DNA of 6,254 nucleotides from Clostridiales bacterium (GCA_031262335.1 JAISHX010000013.1:1-6254); one strand, 5' to 3'; positions 1 to 6,254 are shown, counted from the stretch's first letter. Numbers and translations are program-made. The notes: generated by a model from the sequence alone, not told the origin.

Positions 1-44
1 TAAAAAAGCAAAATATTTTCCAATCAAAAAATTGAAGCAGTTTG

Positions 45-73
45 TTGAAAACATCTCTAAATAGTGATAAAAT
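45..73 (+). promoter_or_regulatory. Sigma-A-type promoter with extended -10, upstream of the large surface-protein gene
   Basis: The -35 box is TTGAAA (45-50), followed by a 17-base spacer and the -10 box TAAAAT (68-73). Each box has one mismatch to the housekeeping consensus. A TG dinucleotide at 65-66, one base before the -10 box, makes it an extended -10 promoter. Transcription would start near base 80 and give a leader of about 44 bases. This is inferred from motif matching; the surrounding AT-rich DNA raises the chance of a false match, but the spacing and extended -10 are good. Confidence 0.6.
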
Positions 74-104
74 TAAGAAAATAAGGGGTTTACCCATTTT
101 TTAA

Positions 105-120
105 GAGGGAGGGGTAGGAG
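105..120 (+). promoter_or_regulatory. Ribosome binding region of the large surface-protein gene
   Basis: A purine-rich run, GAGGGAGGGGTAGGAG, precedes the ATG at 124. AGGAG (116-120) leaves only 3 bases to the start, which is close. GGAGG (108-112) leaves 11 bases, which is long. Either or both may pair with the 16S rRNA end. No better ATG lies near, and the ATG at 124 gives an intact signal peptide, so it is the best start despite the unusual spacing. Confidence 0.6.
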
Positions 121-123
121 AAT

Positions 124-3100
124 ATGAAACCGATATTAAGAAGAATAACAGCGTTTCTTATTATGATTGCAGTCACCGCAGGCGGATTACTGCAATTCCC
201 GCTTACTGTAAAAGCGGAAAATGGTATCGAATCGGTAAATACAGAAGAATTGCCGGCAACAGAAACACAGGAACAAACAGAAGAGGTGAGTGAAACACCG
301 TTACCGGTAGCAACGCCTGAACAATCCGAAGAGATTGCCACGTTGCAGGAAGATTCAACGTCAGGAATATCATACGGAACATTGAGCGACAGCGGTACAA
401 TGGAAGGCGGAACTTCATGGGCGTGGTATGAAGATACTGCGACACTTGTAATAAGCGGCAACGGACCAATACCTGACTTTGCGGGACGTTCGTCAGCACC
501 GTATTATGGATATTGTTCGGGAAATGCACGCCACATTATTATCGAAGAGGGTGTTACTCAAATAGGCGACCACGGTCTTGACAGCGCTTCAAATATTTTA
601 ACTTTGCAAATTCCGTCAACTGTCAAAAGAATCGGTTATGAAGCGTTCAACCTACTTAACGGACCGGTATGCAAAGACCTTGTTTTGCCTGAAGGTCTTG
701 AGATTGTTGAAAATCTTGCGTTTGTTACCGCAGAGCTGACAAAAATTACGTTCCCGAGTACATTAAAAGAAGCAAGAGGTGCAACAGGCGGACACGCAGG
801 GATTTTTCTTCTTTCAACCGTTAAGGAAATAGTTTTCAAACAGCCTGCCGACGGACATACAATTACTGTCGGTGCTAACTTCTGCAAACAGGTATACGAC
901 GTAACAATAGTTGCTCCGGCAGCTGTTTCTTTTACGGGCAGTCCTTTTGCCAGATATGGTAATGAGGGTGTCGGTAGCGGTACGTTGGTTTGCATCAAAG
1001 ATTCACCTGCATATCAACAAGGGCAAGGTTATGTCGGCTTAACACTTCTCGATGTTGACAATTTAGACGGTTCAATGGAAAAAGACTTGCAGTTTAAAGT
1101 CACAAACGACAACGGCGAACCTGTTGCAAACGCAAATATTGAGATTTATTGGAGAGATACGCTTGTGCATACATTGCAGGCGGATTCAAACGGATTGGTG
1201 ACTATGCACTCTTCAAGTCCGTTTGTTTTTACAACGGCAATTGCAAAAACAGCTGAAAATAAAGTATCGGAGCCTGTTCAGTTTTATCCTTATACAACGG
1301 ATTCGCTTATCGAACTCCGCATTTTGGGTCTTGTTGAGCCTATAACACACAGAAAAATTTCAGGACACGTCACACGCGGGGAAATTAACCAAGGCGGCGT
1401 TGTTATTACCGCTGTTTCGCCGTCAGGTAAACAATATTACGCAATGTCCGACACACGCGGCGAATATATAATATATGTTCCGATTGCAGAAAGCGGTAAT
1501 TTCAGAATTTACGCATCACAATATGATTCAATAAGCACTGAGGGCGATGTTGTTCAGGATTATCCGCAAGGCGTTGAAATTGCCGATACGGATATTACAA
1601 ATATTGACTTCAACTTCGGCAATTATTCTTCTCTGGAAGGTATTGTCACAGACACAAACGGCGTTCCGATTGAAAACGCGGCTGTATACCTCCTTGTAAA
1701 CGGACGCGGATACGTTCCTTCTACAACCGACAGGACAGACGGATTTACAGGAACAGACGGAGCGTTTCAATTTTCGGTTACTGACGCGCAAGAAGGTACA
1801 GTTTATGTCAGCGCGGAAGGATTTGAGCCGAAAGAGAAAAAGGTAAGGTGGAATTACGCAAATATAACCGAAAACTTTAAACTTATTAAAAATAAAGAAA
1901 CGGACGTAAATATTACATTCCAGACAGGGTTGCAGCCACCCGGGATAAGAAAAGGCGAATCCGCAACTTTGTATGTTTCTTATGCCAATAACAGCGACAA
2001 AGCCGTAAAAGACCTTGTCGTTGAAGTTGAAATTCCGGACGGGCTTACCGTTGACGAAAATTCACTTCCTGCTCTTGGACTTCAATACAACGCGGCAACG
2101 AACACTGTATTTAAGAGCGGAATTTCTCTTGATAAAAAAGGTGAAATTAACGACCTTGACAAAGGAATTTTTGCGTTTAACGTGTTTGTGGAAGAAAATG
2201 CGGACGCAAATTTGTTTATGATGAAAGTAATTGCCCGTGACGCAAACGCAACCGTCCCGTCGTCCGTTACCGATTATGTTGAGTTGCTTGACGGCGAATG
2301 GATGCGTTCAAAAGAAAGCAAAAATACGGTTATTACCGTTCCTTATAACTGGACTTGGAGCATGATTAACCCTGATGTAAGACTTCCTCTTGACCCTAAT
2401 CAGGAAGTTTGGGACAGCGACAAGTACAATTATACTCAAACTGGATATTATCCTTATCTTGACAGAAAATCTACAGTTGCGGACAATTACGCAACATGGC
2501 CGCGCTATACGGTAAACAAAAATTACGGCGCAGGTTATAAAGCAGACCGTGAAATGCGCCGTTTCCAAACTTCGTTCTATCTGCCGAACGAGGATTATCA
2601 GTTTGAATATATAGTCCGCGAAAATTGGGAAGAATATCTTGATGTTTCGGGTGATTTGCGCGGTGCGCTTTGTCTTGATGATGAATTATTTGTGTTTGTA
2701 CATCCTTCCTCTGTTGCAATGACCGATTCCAACGCCGCAAGTTATCTTGCAATGTGGGGAAGTACGTTCTACGATGAGCCGTCACGCTGGATTTACTGGG
2801 GACAAAGTTACCCTTATTTTGAGAAATCCGGCGACATTTATTCGTTTATGGGTGTTGTCGGCAACCGCGCCGTGTCACGCAGCGGTATTGCTCAGTTCGG
2901 ACATACAGACGGCTGGGTTTTGGATGGCACACAAAACAGAATTTCCGAAATTATTGAGGCAAACAGGCAATATTCGGGAGAAGAATGGATTATTGATATT
3001 TTTACAACCGATTTTAATAATGCAGGAGCTATTGACAAATTCCAGCTTGTTTTTTCAAATGATGAAATAAGCCCGATTGACCCTGACGGTTCGGTAACAC

Positions 3101-4998
3101 CTTCTGCGGCATATTATGAAATCGTTGGGTATGTACCGCTTTTTGTGAAAAATATGTCGCTTACGGCGGAACCTCCTGTTGTAACGGCAACAACAGCCGA
3201 AAATCAAAATATCATAACATTCCGTGTCAATACAACACCGAATACAGCCATAAATTTGTTGCGCTATGACACAAACGAGCCTGTTTCTGTTATTGATGCG
3301 GAAAATGCAATGTCAAACAGTTTGGGTTATGCGGAGTTTACAGCTTATGCACCAAACACGCAAGGCGGCTACCCGTACATTGCACAAACAGACAACGACA
3401 TATCAAATGTTGCCGTTGTACGCGTTGACGGCGTTTTTGAGCAGACAGAAGCTAATATCGAACTTATCGGCATGAAATTTTTTAATACGGCACACAGTCA
3501 TTGGCGTCCGCAAACAATTTATGATACATTAAGCATCCCTGCGAGTGATTTTACAACAGGGTATCCGCTTTGGCTACACTGGATAAACGCTGAGGCAGGC
3601 GACGTCGTTGTTTATACTGTTGATGACGGACGCGCCCCTGTCAGCGTCACACTCGGGGAAGAAATGACAGGATATTACAGAACATCCGTTGCCGAAATCC
3701 CTCTTTTGACTTCCGGAACAAAGCGCATTTCTGCTGAAGTTTTACGCGGCGGAGATGTAATATGGGAAAAAAGAGAAGTTGCGACTATGGTTGAATGGGA
3801 AAAAACAATAGTTGACCCAAGCGGTATTGTTACTGATAAAATTACAGGGAAACCTGTTTCGGACGCAACTTTGACATTATATGTCTTTGACGGCGTAAAC
3901 TATGTTAAGTGGGTTGATGAATCCGGCACGCAGGAAAATCCCACGGTTACTGATGAACGCGGTTGGTACGGCTGGAATGTTCCCGACGGAATGTACATGA
4001 TTCAGGCGGTAAAAAACGGCTATCATGATTACTGTACACTTGAAGACCCCGACAGAAATATAAGTCTTATTCAGATTCCGCCGCCGCGTACAGACGTTGA
4101 TTTTCAAATGACAAACAGTCAGGCTCCGCAAATTCAAAGCATAGAGGCGTATGCCAATTATATCCTTGTAAAATTTAATAAAGGAATAAACCCCGATTCA
4201 TTAAATATATCTGTTTCAGGCGCGGACGTTGAAGATGTTCTCGTGTTCAGCACAAAAGATGCCGCGGCAATAATTCCGGCTCAACCTCTTTCACATGGAA
4301 CATATACGTTAAACGTTGCCAATGTATCGGATTACAGCGGTAATTCGACAAATATGTCGCAAACGTTTGAGGCGGGTGCGTCAGCCGGCGAAGAATTAGT
4401 TGTTGATTCCCGCACAACTACACCGAACTCATTCGGGTGGTTTAAACTTAATTTCAATCACGCTCCGGGCAAGTCAGGTTTAAGCGGAGTTGTTATGAAA
4501 AATACTGAAACCGGAGAAATTATTCCGACAAATATGTATCTGAACGGCAAAACTCTTCAGGTAGAGCCGAAAGCCGCTCTTCAGGCAAGAACAAATTATT
4601 CGCTGACATTGCCGAAAGGGCTTGCGGGTACAATTGAAGAAAGCGGCGAAAGTGTCGTTATGTTAAGAGAAATTACTCTTACTATTCCTGCCGTGAACAG
4701 ACAAACAACCGTAAGCGTTTCGGAAGTTAAGAAAGATGGGGATTTCATTGAATTTGACGTTGATTCGTTCATAAATACGACAATTTCAACAGTAAATGTT
4801 ATGGTTGTTTATTACAAAGACGGCAGAATGTTAAATGTACGCCGCCTAACTCTTAACATCGGCGAAAATGAAACCGTTAAACAAAAAGTTGAACAATACG
4901 GCGGACAGTACGACAAATTGAGCATAATTATGCTTAACGCGGAGGACTTTAAGCCTGTCGCAGACGAAAAACAGACAGGAGGGAATACTAATGCGTAA
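124..4998 (+). CDS. Very large secreted multidomain surface protein (BspA-like LRR, carboxypeptidase-regulatory-like and Ig-like domains)
   Basis: A 1624-residue exported protein, probably an adhesin or glycan-binding protein; no catalytic domain is recognisable. Residues 1-31 are a signal peptide (Arg/Lys start, hydrophobic core, likely cut after V-K-A31). Residues 32-80 are an acidic Thr/Pro-rich linker. Residues 82-300 carry the lead-in typical of BspA proteins (TLVISGNG, about 109-116) and degenerate LRR_5 repeats such as EEGVTQIG and PSTVKRIGYEAF. Residues 320-403, 410-498 and 502-590 look like carboxypeptidase-regulatory-like or related beta-sandwiches; the last has GIVTDTNGVPIENAAV. 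Residues 596-722 resemble DUF11. Residues 726-990 are rich in Trp and Tyr and match no family I know. Residues 1000-1218 appear to be further beta-domains. Residues 1225-1329 are a carboxypeptidase-regulatory-like module, 1334-1418 and about 1423-1522 are Big_5-like, and 1525-1612 is a C-terminal beta-module. No LPXTG, SLH, dockerin or C-terminal membrane helix is present, so attachment is unexplained. It overlaps the dockerin gene by 8 bases. Domain limits are by eye. Confidence 0.9.
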   Translation: MKPILRRITAFLIMIAVTAGGLLQFPLTVKAENGIESVNTEELPATETQEQTEEVSETPLPVATPEQSEEIATLQEDSTSGISYGTLSDSGTMEGGTSWAWYEDTATLVISGNGPIPDFAGRSSAPYYGYCSGNARHIIIEEGVTQIGDHGLDSASNILTLQIPSTVKRIGYEAFNLLNGPVCKDLVLPEGLEIVENLAFVTAELTKITFPSTLKEARGATGGHAGIFLLSTVKEIVFKQPADGHTITVGANFCKQVYDVTIVAPAAVSFTGSPFARYGNEGVGSGTLVCIKDSPAYQQGQGYVGLTLLDVDNLDGSMEKDLQFKVTNDNGEPVANANIEIYWRDTLVHTLQADSNGLVTMHSSSPFVFTTAIAKTAENKVSEPVQFYPYTTDSLIELRILGLVEPITHRKISGHVTRGEINQGGVVITAVSPSGKQYYAMSDTRGEYIIYVPIAESGNFRIYASQYDSISTEGDVVQDYPQGVEIADTDITNIDFNFGNYSSLEGIVTDTNGVPIENAAVYLLVNGRGYVPSTTDRTDGFTGTDGAFQFSVTDAQEGTVYVSAEGFEPKEKKVRWNYANITENFKLIKNKETDVNITFQTGLQPPGIRKGESATLYVSYANNSDKAVKDLVVEVEIPDGLTVDENSLPALGLQYNAATNTVFKSGISLDKKGEINDLDKGIFAFNVFVEENADANLFMMKVIARDANATVPSSVTDYVELLDGEWMRSKESKNTVITVPYNWTWSMINPDVRLPLDPNQEVWDSDKYNYTQTGYYPYLDRKSTVADNYATWPRYTVNKNYGAGYKADREMRRFQTSFYLPNEDYQFEYIVRENWEEYLDVSGDLRGALCLDDELFVFVHPSSVAMTDSNAASYLAMWGSTFYDEPSRWIYWGQSYPYFEKSGDIYSFMGVVGNRAVSRSGIAQFGHTDGWVLDGTQNRISEIIEANRQYSGEEWIIDIFTTDFNNAGAIDKFQLVFSNDEISPIDPDGSVTPSAAYYEIVGYVPLFVKNMSLTAEPPVVTATTAENQNIITFRVNTTPNTAINLLRYDTNEPVSVIDAENAMSNSLGYAEFTAYAPNTQGGYPYIAQTDNDISNVAVVRVDGVFEQTEANIELIGMKFFNTAHSHWRPQTIYDTLSIPASDFTTGYPLWLHWINAEAGDVVVYTVDDGRAPVSVTLGEEMTGYYRTSVAEIPLLTSGTKRISAEVLRGGDVIWEKREVATMVEWEKTIVDPSGIVTDKITGKPVSDATLTLYVFDGVNYVKWVDESGTQENPTVTDERGWYGWNVPDGMYMIQAVKNGYHDYCTLEDPDRNISLIQIPPPRTDVDFQMTNSQAPQIQSIEAYANYILVKFNKGINPDSLNISVSGADVEDVLVFSTKDAAAIIPAQPLSHGTYTLNVANVSDYSGNSTNMSQTFEAGASAGEELVVDSRTTTPNSFGWFKLNFNHAPGKSGLSGVVMKNTETGEIIPTNMYLNGKTLQVEPKAALQARTNYSLTLPKGLAGTIEESGESVVMLREITLTIPAVNRQTTVSVSEVKKDGDFIEFDVDSFINTTISTVNVMVVYYKDGRMLNVRRLTLNIGENETVKQKVEQYGGQYDKLSIIMLNAEDFKPVADEKQTGGNTNA
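4977..4982 (+). promoter_or_regulatory. Shine-Dalgarno site of the dockerin gene, inside the end of the upstream gene
   Basis: A perfect AGGAGG lies 8 bases before the ATG at 4991, within the last codons of the upstream gene, whose TAA is at 4996-4998. Terminating ribosomes can therefore reinitiate at once, the usual arrangement for translational coupling. The site also fixes the start of the dockerin gene. Confidence 0.85.
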
Positions 4999-5542
4999 AG
5001 TAATTTCGCTGATATTAACTCTTTTAATTGTTGTTGGTGCAGTACCTGTGTTTGCCGCCGAAGAAACGTATGAGCCTGTTGGCGGAAAATACACAATTGT
5101 GTATAACGACACAAATATTCATGAAGGCGATGCGTTTGTCTTGTTTGTATTTGAAGGTGTTCGTGAGAATTTCCCCGGGTTTTCAAGCACAGACGGCTTG
5201 ATTTACACAGCGCAGCAAACGGCCACTGAAGGGTCTGTTACGTTTGCGGATTTTGCGCCGTCTGTGTATTCGCAGGCAACCGCTTTTCTTTCCGGCGGAA
5301 ACCTCGACATTGTGAAATTAGGAACGCTTGAAATAATTTACGGTGATGTAAACAGCAGCGGCGGCACTCCTAACGTAGCAGACTTGCTTGCTGTCCGCAA
5401 ATATATTGCGGAAGAACGCGGCGATATTTCTTTTCAGGCGGCAGACGTGAATATTGACGGCGCAATTGACATGCGTGATGTTTTTGTACTGCGGCGGTTT
5501 ATTGTAAGATGGTATCAGACTCTTCCGATAGCCGAAAGTTAG
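4991..5542 (+). CDS. Small secreted dockerin type I protein without an enzyme domain
   Basis: A 183-residue exported protein. Residues 1-22 are a signal peptide (hydrophobic core, cut after V-F-A22). Residues 28-115 form a small, probably beta-rich domain; its pattern (an aromatic stretch, GLIYTAQQTATEGSVTFADF, then FLSGGNLDIVKLGTLE) resembles a domain often found before dockerins in Clostridia, recognised from memory. Residues 118-175 are a type I dockerin with two EF-hand-like repeats. Repeat 2 (D152, N154, D156, G157, D160, D163, then LRRFI) is canonical. Repeat 1 (D119, N121, S123, G124, D131, then VRKYI) has Ser at the third calcium position and a loop one residue too long. Dockerins bind cohesins on scaffoldins in cellulosome-like complexes; no cohesin is encoded here. 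The start is fixed by AGGAGG 8 bases upstream. The gene overlaps the large surface-protein gene by 8 bases, so the two are probably made together. Confidence 0.9.
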   Translation: MRKVISLILTLLIVVGAVPVFAAEETYEPVGGKYTIVYNDTNIHEGDAFVLFVFEGVRENFPGFSSTDGLIYTAQQTATEGSVTFADFAPSVYSQATAFLSGGNLDIVKLGTLEIIYGDVNSSGGTPNVADLLAVRKYIAEERGDISFQAADVNIDGAIDMRDVFVLRRFIVRWYQTLPIAES

Positions 5543-5549
5543 CCCATTT

Positions 5550-5580
5550 AAAAAAGTCCGGATAAAAACCGGACTTTTTT
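5550..5580 (+). terminator. Intrinsic terminator of the two-gene surface-protein operon
   Basis: GTCCGG (5556-5561) and CCGGAC (5569-5574) form a perfect 6-bp GC-rich stem around a 7-base loop. It is flanked by A6 (5550-5555) and T6 (5575-5580), which can extend the stem to 12 bp. It starts 8 bases after the TAG stop. The symmetric A and T tracts would allow it to work in both directions. Confidence 0.95.
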
Positions 5581-5604
5581 ACTGTTTTCAGCTTTTAATA
5601 ATGC

Positions 5605-5632
5605 TTGACAAGAACTTTACGTCCTATATATT
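5605..5632 (+). promoter_or_regulatory. Possible sigma-A-type promoter upstream of the chemoreceptor gene
   Basis: A perfect TTGACA (5605-5610) is followed after 16 bases by TATATT (5627-5632), one mismatch from TATAAT. It lies just after the terminator. A start near 5639 would leave a leader of about 160 bases before the chemoreceptor ATG. This could give basal housekeeping expression alongside the sigma-28-type promoter further down. Motif evidence only. Confidence 0.45.
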
Positions 5633-5699
5633 ACTAAACCGCCAAATTTGAAATTAGTGAATACCGCCCAAAGCGCGGAGCAAATTGTAGTCGGCTTTT

Positions 5700-5721
5700 A
5701 GTAATTATACACAAAATTACT
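5700..5721. repeat. Short inverted repeat in the chemoreceptor upstream region
   Basis: AGTAATT (5700-5706) and AATTACT (5715-5721) are perfect inverted arms around an 8-base spacer. The repeat sits 12 bases upstream of the -35 element of the sigma-28-type promoter, a plausible place for an operator. It could also be a weak hairpin in a longer transcript or a chance match in AT-rich DNA. No regulator can be named. Confidence 0.3.
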
Positions 5722-5732
5722 TAGAAAACGCT

Positions 5733-5759
5733 TAACTTCTTTGCATGATTTGCCGATAA
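5733..5759 (+). promoter_or_regulatory. Sigma-28/SigD (FliA)-type promoter of the chemoreceptor gene
   Basis: The -10 element GCCGATAA (5752-5759) matches the FliA consensus at all 8 positions and the B. subtilis SigD consensus at 7 of 8. TAAC (5733-5736), 15 bases upstream, matches the TAAA -35 core at 3 of 4, with the spacing usual for SigD. Transcription would start near 5766 and give a leader of about 35 bases. Chemoreceptor genes are classic members of the sigma-28 motility regulon, which supports the call. It suggests the organism is flagellated and makes this receptor together with its late flagellar genes. Confidence 0.7.
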
Positions 5760-5789
5760 AATATGTATATAGAGATTTGCGTTTATTAG

Positions 5790-5795
5790 AGGAGG
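5790..5795 (+). promoter_or_regulatory. Shine-Dalgarno site of the chemoreceptor gene
   Basis: AGGAGG, within a longer GAGGAGGAG run, ends 6 bases before the ATG at 5802. This favours that start over the in-frame ATG at 5814, which would be 18 bases away. Confidence 0.85.
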
Positions 5796-5801
5796 AGTCG
5801 T

Positions 5802-6254
5802 ATGCGTGCGTTCATGAATCTGAAAATTAGATTCAAACTGTTAATTGGATTCGGGCTTGTCATTTTTGGTCTTATTGCTCTTACCGTAATTGCGGCACTA
5901 TACGTTGCAAATGTTAATTCAGACTACAAATATTTGCTTGCAAACTCAAACAGAAGATACGAAATTATTCAGTCCGCTGAAACAGATGTGTATAAAATGC
6001 GGTTATATACTATTAATTTAAAAGACTTTGCCGCAAGCGCAAGAGATACAACTGCGTCAATACAACAAACAAAACTGAACATTGAAGCGACTTCTACTGA
6101 CTTTGAAAATGTTACAAACGAATATTTAAAAAGTTTAACAAATGACATTTATGCTGATTCCGAATTAGCCGCAACCACAATCGAAAATGTAAAACAATTA
6201 CAAACTCTTTTTCATTCCTATTATCAGTACACGCTCCAAAACTATGATTTCGCA
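5802..6254 (+). CDS. Probable methyl-accepting chemotaxis protein, N-terminal part (runs off the window)
   Basis: 151 codons are open from the ATG at 5802 to the window edge, so the gene is partial at its 3' end. The protein starts with a short basic segment (NLKIRFK, residues 6-12), then one membrane helix (about 13-36). An extracellular segment follows from about residue 37; it is polar, lacks cysteine and looks mostly alpha-helical. The pattern YKYLLANSNRRYEII, then Y-K-M-R-L near residues 64-68, resembles the first helices of the four-helix-bundle sensor domains of clostridial chemoreceptors. A complete receptor would go on to a second membrane helix, a HAMP domain and a cytoplasmic signalling tip that controls the kinase CheA; none is visible here. 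A membrane histidine kinase or diguanylate cyclase could have a similar N-terminus, but the sigma-28-type promoter favours a chemoreceptor. The ligand cannot be predicted. Confidence 0.72.
   Translation, partial: MRAFMNLKIRFKLLIGFGLVIFGLIALTVIAALYVANVNSDYKYLLANSNRRYEIIQSAETDVYKMRLYTINLKDFAASARDTTASIQQTKLNIEATSTDFENVTNEYLKSLTNDIYADSELAATTIENVKQLQTLFHSYYQYTLQNYDFA

Noticed and set aside
85..102. Small hairpin GGGTTTACCC followed by a T run, upstream of the large gene
   Set aside because: The stem is only 3-4 bp with a tiny loop, too weak for a terminator, and it lies inside the predicted 5' leader just before the ribosome binding site.
1909..2289. Cohesin domain in the large protein that could bind the dockerin directly
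   Set aside because: Residues 596-722 form a beta-domain of about the right size, but the pattern (GESATLYVSYANNSDKAV, then IPDGLTV) fits DUF11-like repeats; the cohesin hallmarks (G-x-x-V-x-V-P-V and a Y-D-P/S-x-x-L-like segment) are not seen.
2747..3070. Forward-strand out-of-frame open frames inside the large gene (also 2015-2221 and 3266-3475)
   Set aside because: They are fully nested in the 1624-codon gene and their translations look like frame-shifted composition with no domain.
4960..4998. LPXTG-type sorting signal or membrane anchor at the end of the large protein
   Set aside because: The last residues are a short polar tail (KQTGGNTNA) with no LPXTG, hydrophobic helix or basic tail.
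4812..5186. Reverse-strand open frames across the junction of the two surface-protein genes (also 4846-5112)
   Set aside because: They lie opposite two well-supported coding frames, lack recognisable domains, and have His/Arg/Cys-rich compositions typical of antisense shadows.
5634..5701. Cyclic-di-GMP (GEMM) riboswitch in the chemoreceptor leader
   Set aside because: Such riboswitches are common before motility genes, and CCCAAAGC and TAGTCGG faintly resemble parts of the core, but the conserved GACGCAAAGC segment and the two-hairpin layout are not present.
1..6254. CRISPR array, insertion sequence, tRNA or rRNA
   Set aside because: No regularly spaced repeats, transposase motifs, terminal inverted repeats or recognisable tRNA/rRNA segments were seen on either strand.

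Overview
The window looks like chromosomal DNA from a motile, low- to mid-GC Gram-positive anaerobe of the Clostridia (gut or rumen type, Ruminococcus-like in flavour). This is inferred from four things: consensus AGGAGG ribosome binding sites, a type I dockerin, a BspA-like leucine-rich repeat and carboxypeptidase-regulatory-like surface protein, and a chemoreceptor gene behind a sigma-28-like promoter. The genus cannot be decided from the sequence alone. All genes lie on the + strand.

Layout. Bases 1-123 are an AT-rich leader with an extended -10 promoter (TTGAAA, 17 bp, TAAAAT). Bases 124-4998 encode a 1624-residue secreted multidomain protein. From the N-terminus it has a signal peptide, an acidic Thr/Pro-rich linker, degenerate BspA-like LRRs, several carboxypeptidase-regulatory-like or Ig-like beta-sandwiches, a DUF11-like domain, a Trp/Tyr-rich segment of unknown family, more beta-sandwiches including Big_5-like ones, and a C-terminal module. 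It has no LPXTG motif, SLH domain or dockerin. Bases 4991-5542 overlap its last 8 bases and encode a 183-residue secreted protein made of a small beta-type domain and a C-terminal dockerin, with no enzyme domain. A strong intrinsic terminator (5550-5580) ends this two-gene unit.

Bases 5581-5801 are regulatory DNA. They hold a possible housekeeping promoter, short inverted repeats, a good sigma-28/SigD-type promoter and a consensus ribosome binding site. From 5802 to the window edge runs the 5' part of a probable methyl-accepting chemotaxis protein: one N-terminal membrane helix and the start of a helical extracellular sensor domain.

The most interesting point is the overlapping pair. A giant, apparently unanchored adhesin- or binding-type protein is coupled translationally to a small non-catalytic dockerin protein. 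This suggests, by inference only, that the dockerin protein is a partner or adaptor placing the large protein, or itself, on a cohesin-bearing cell-surface scaffold. The chemoreceptor is a separate transcription unit with its own promoter.
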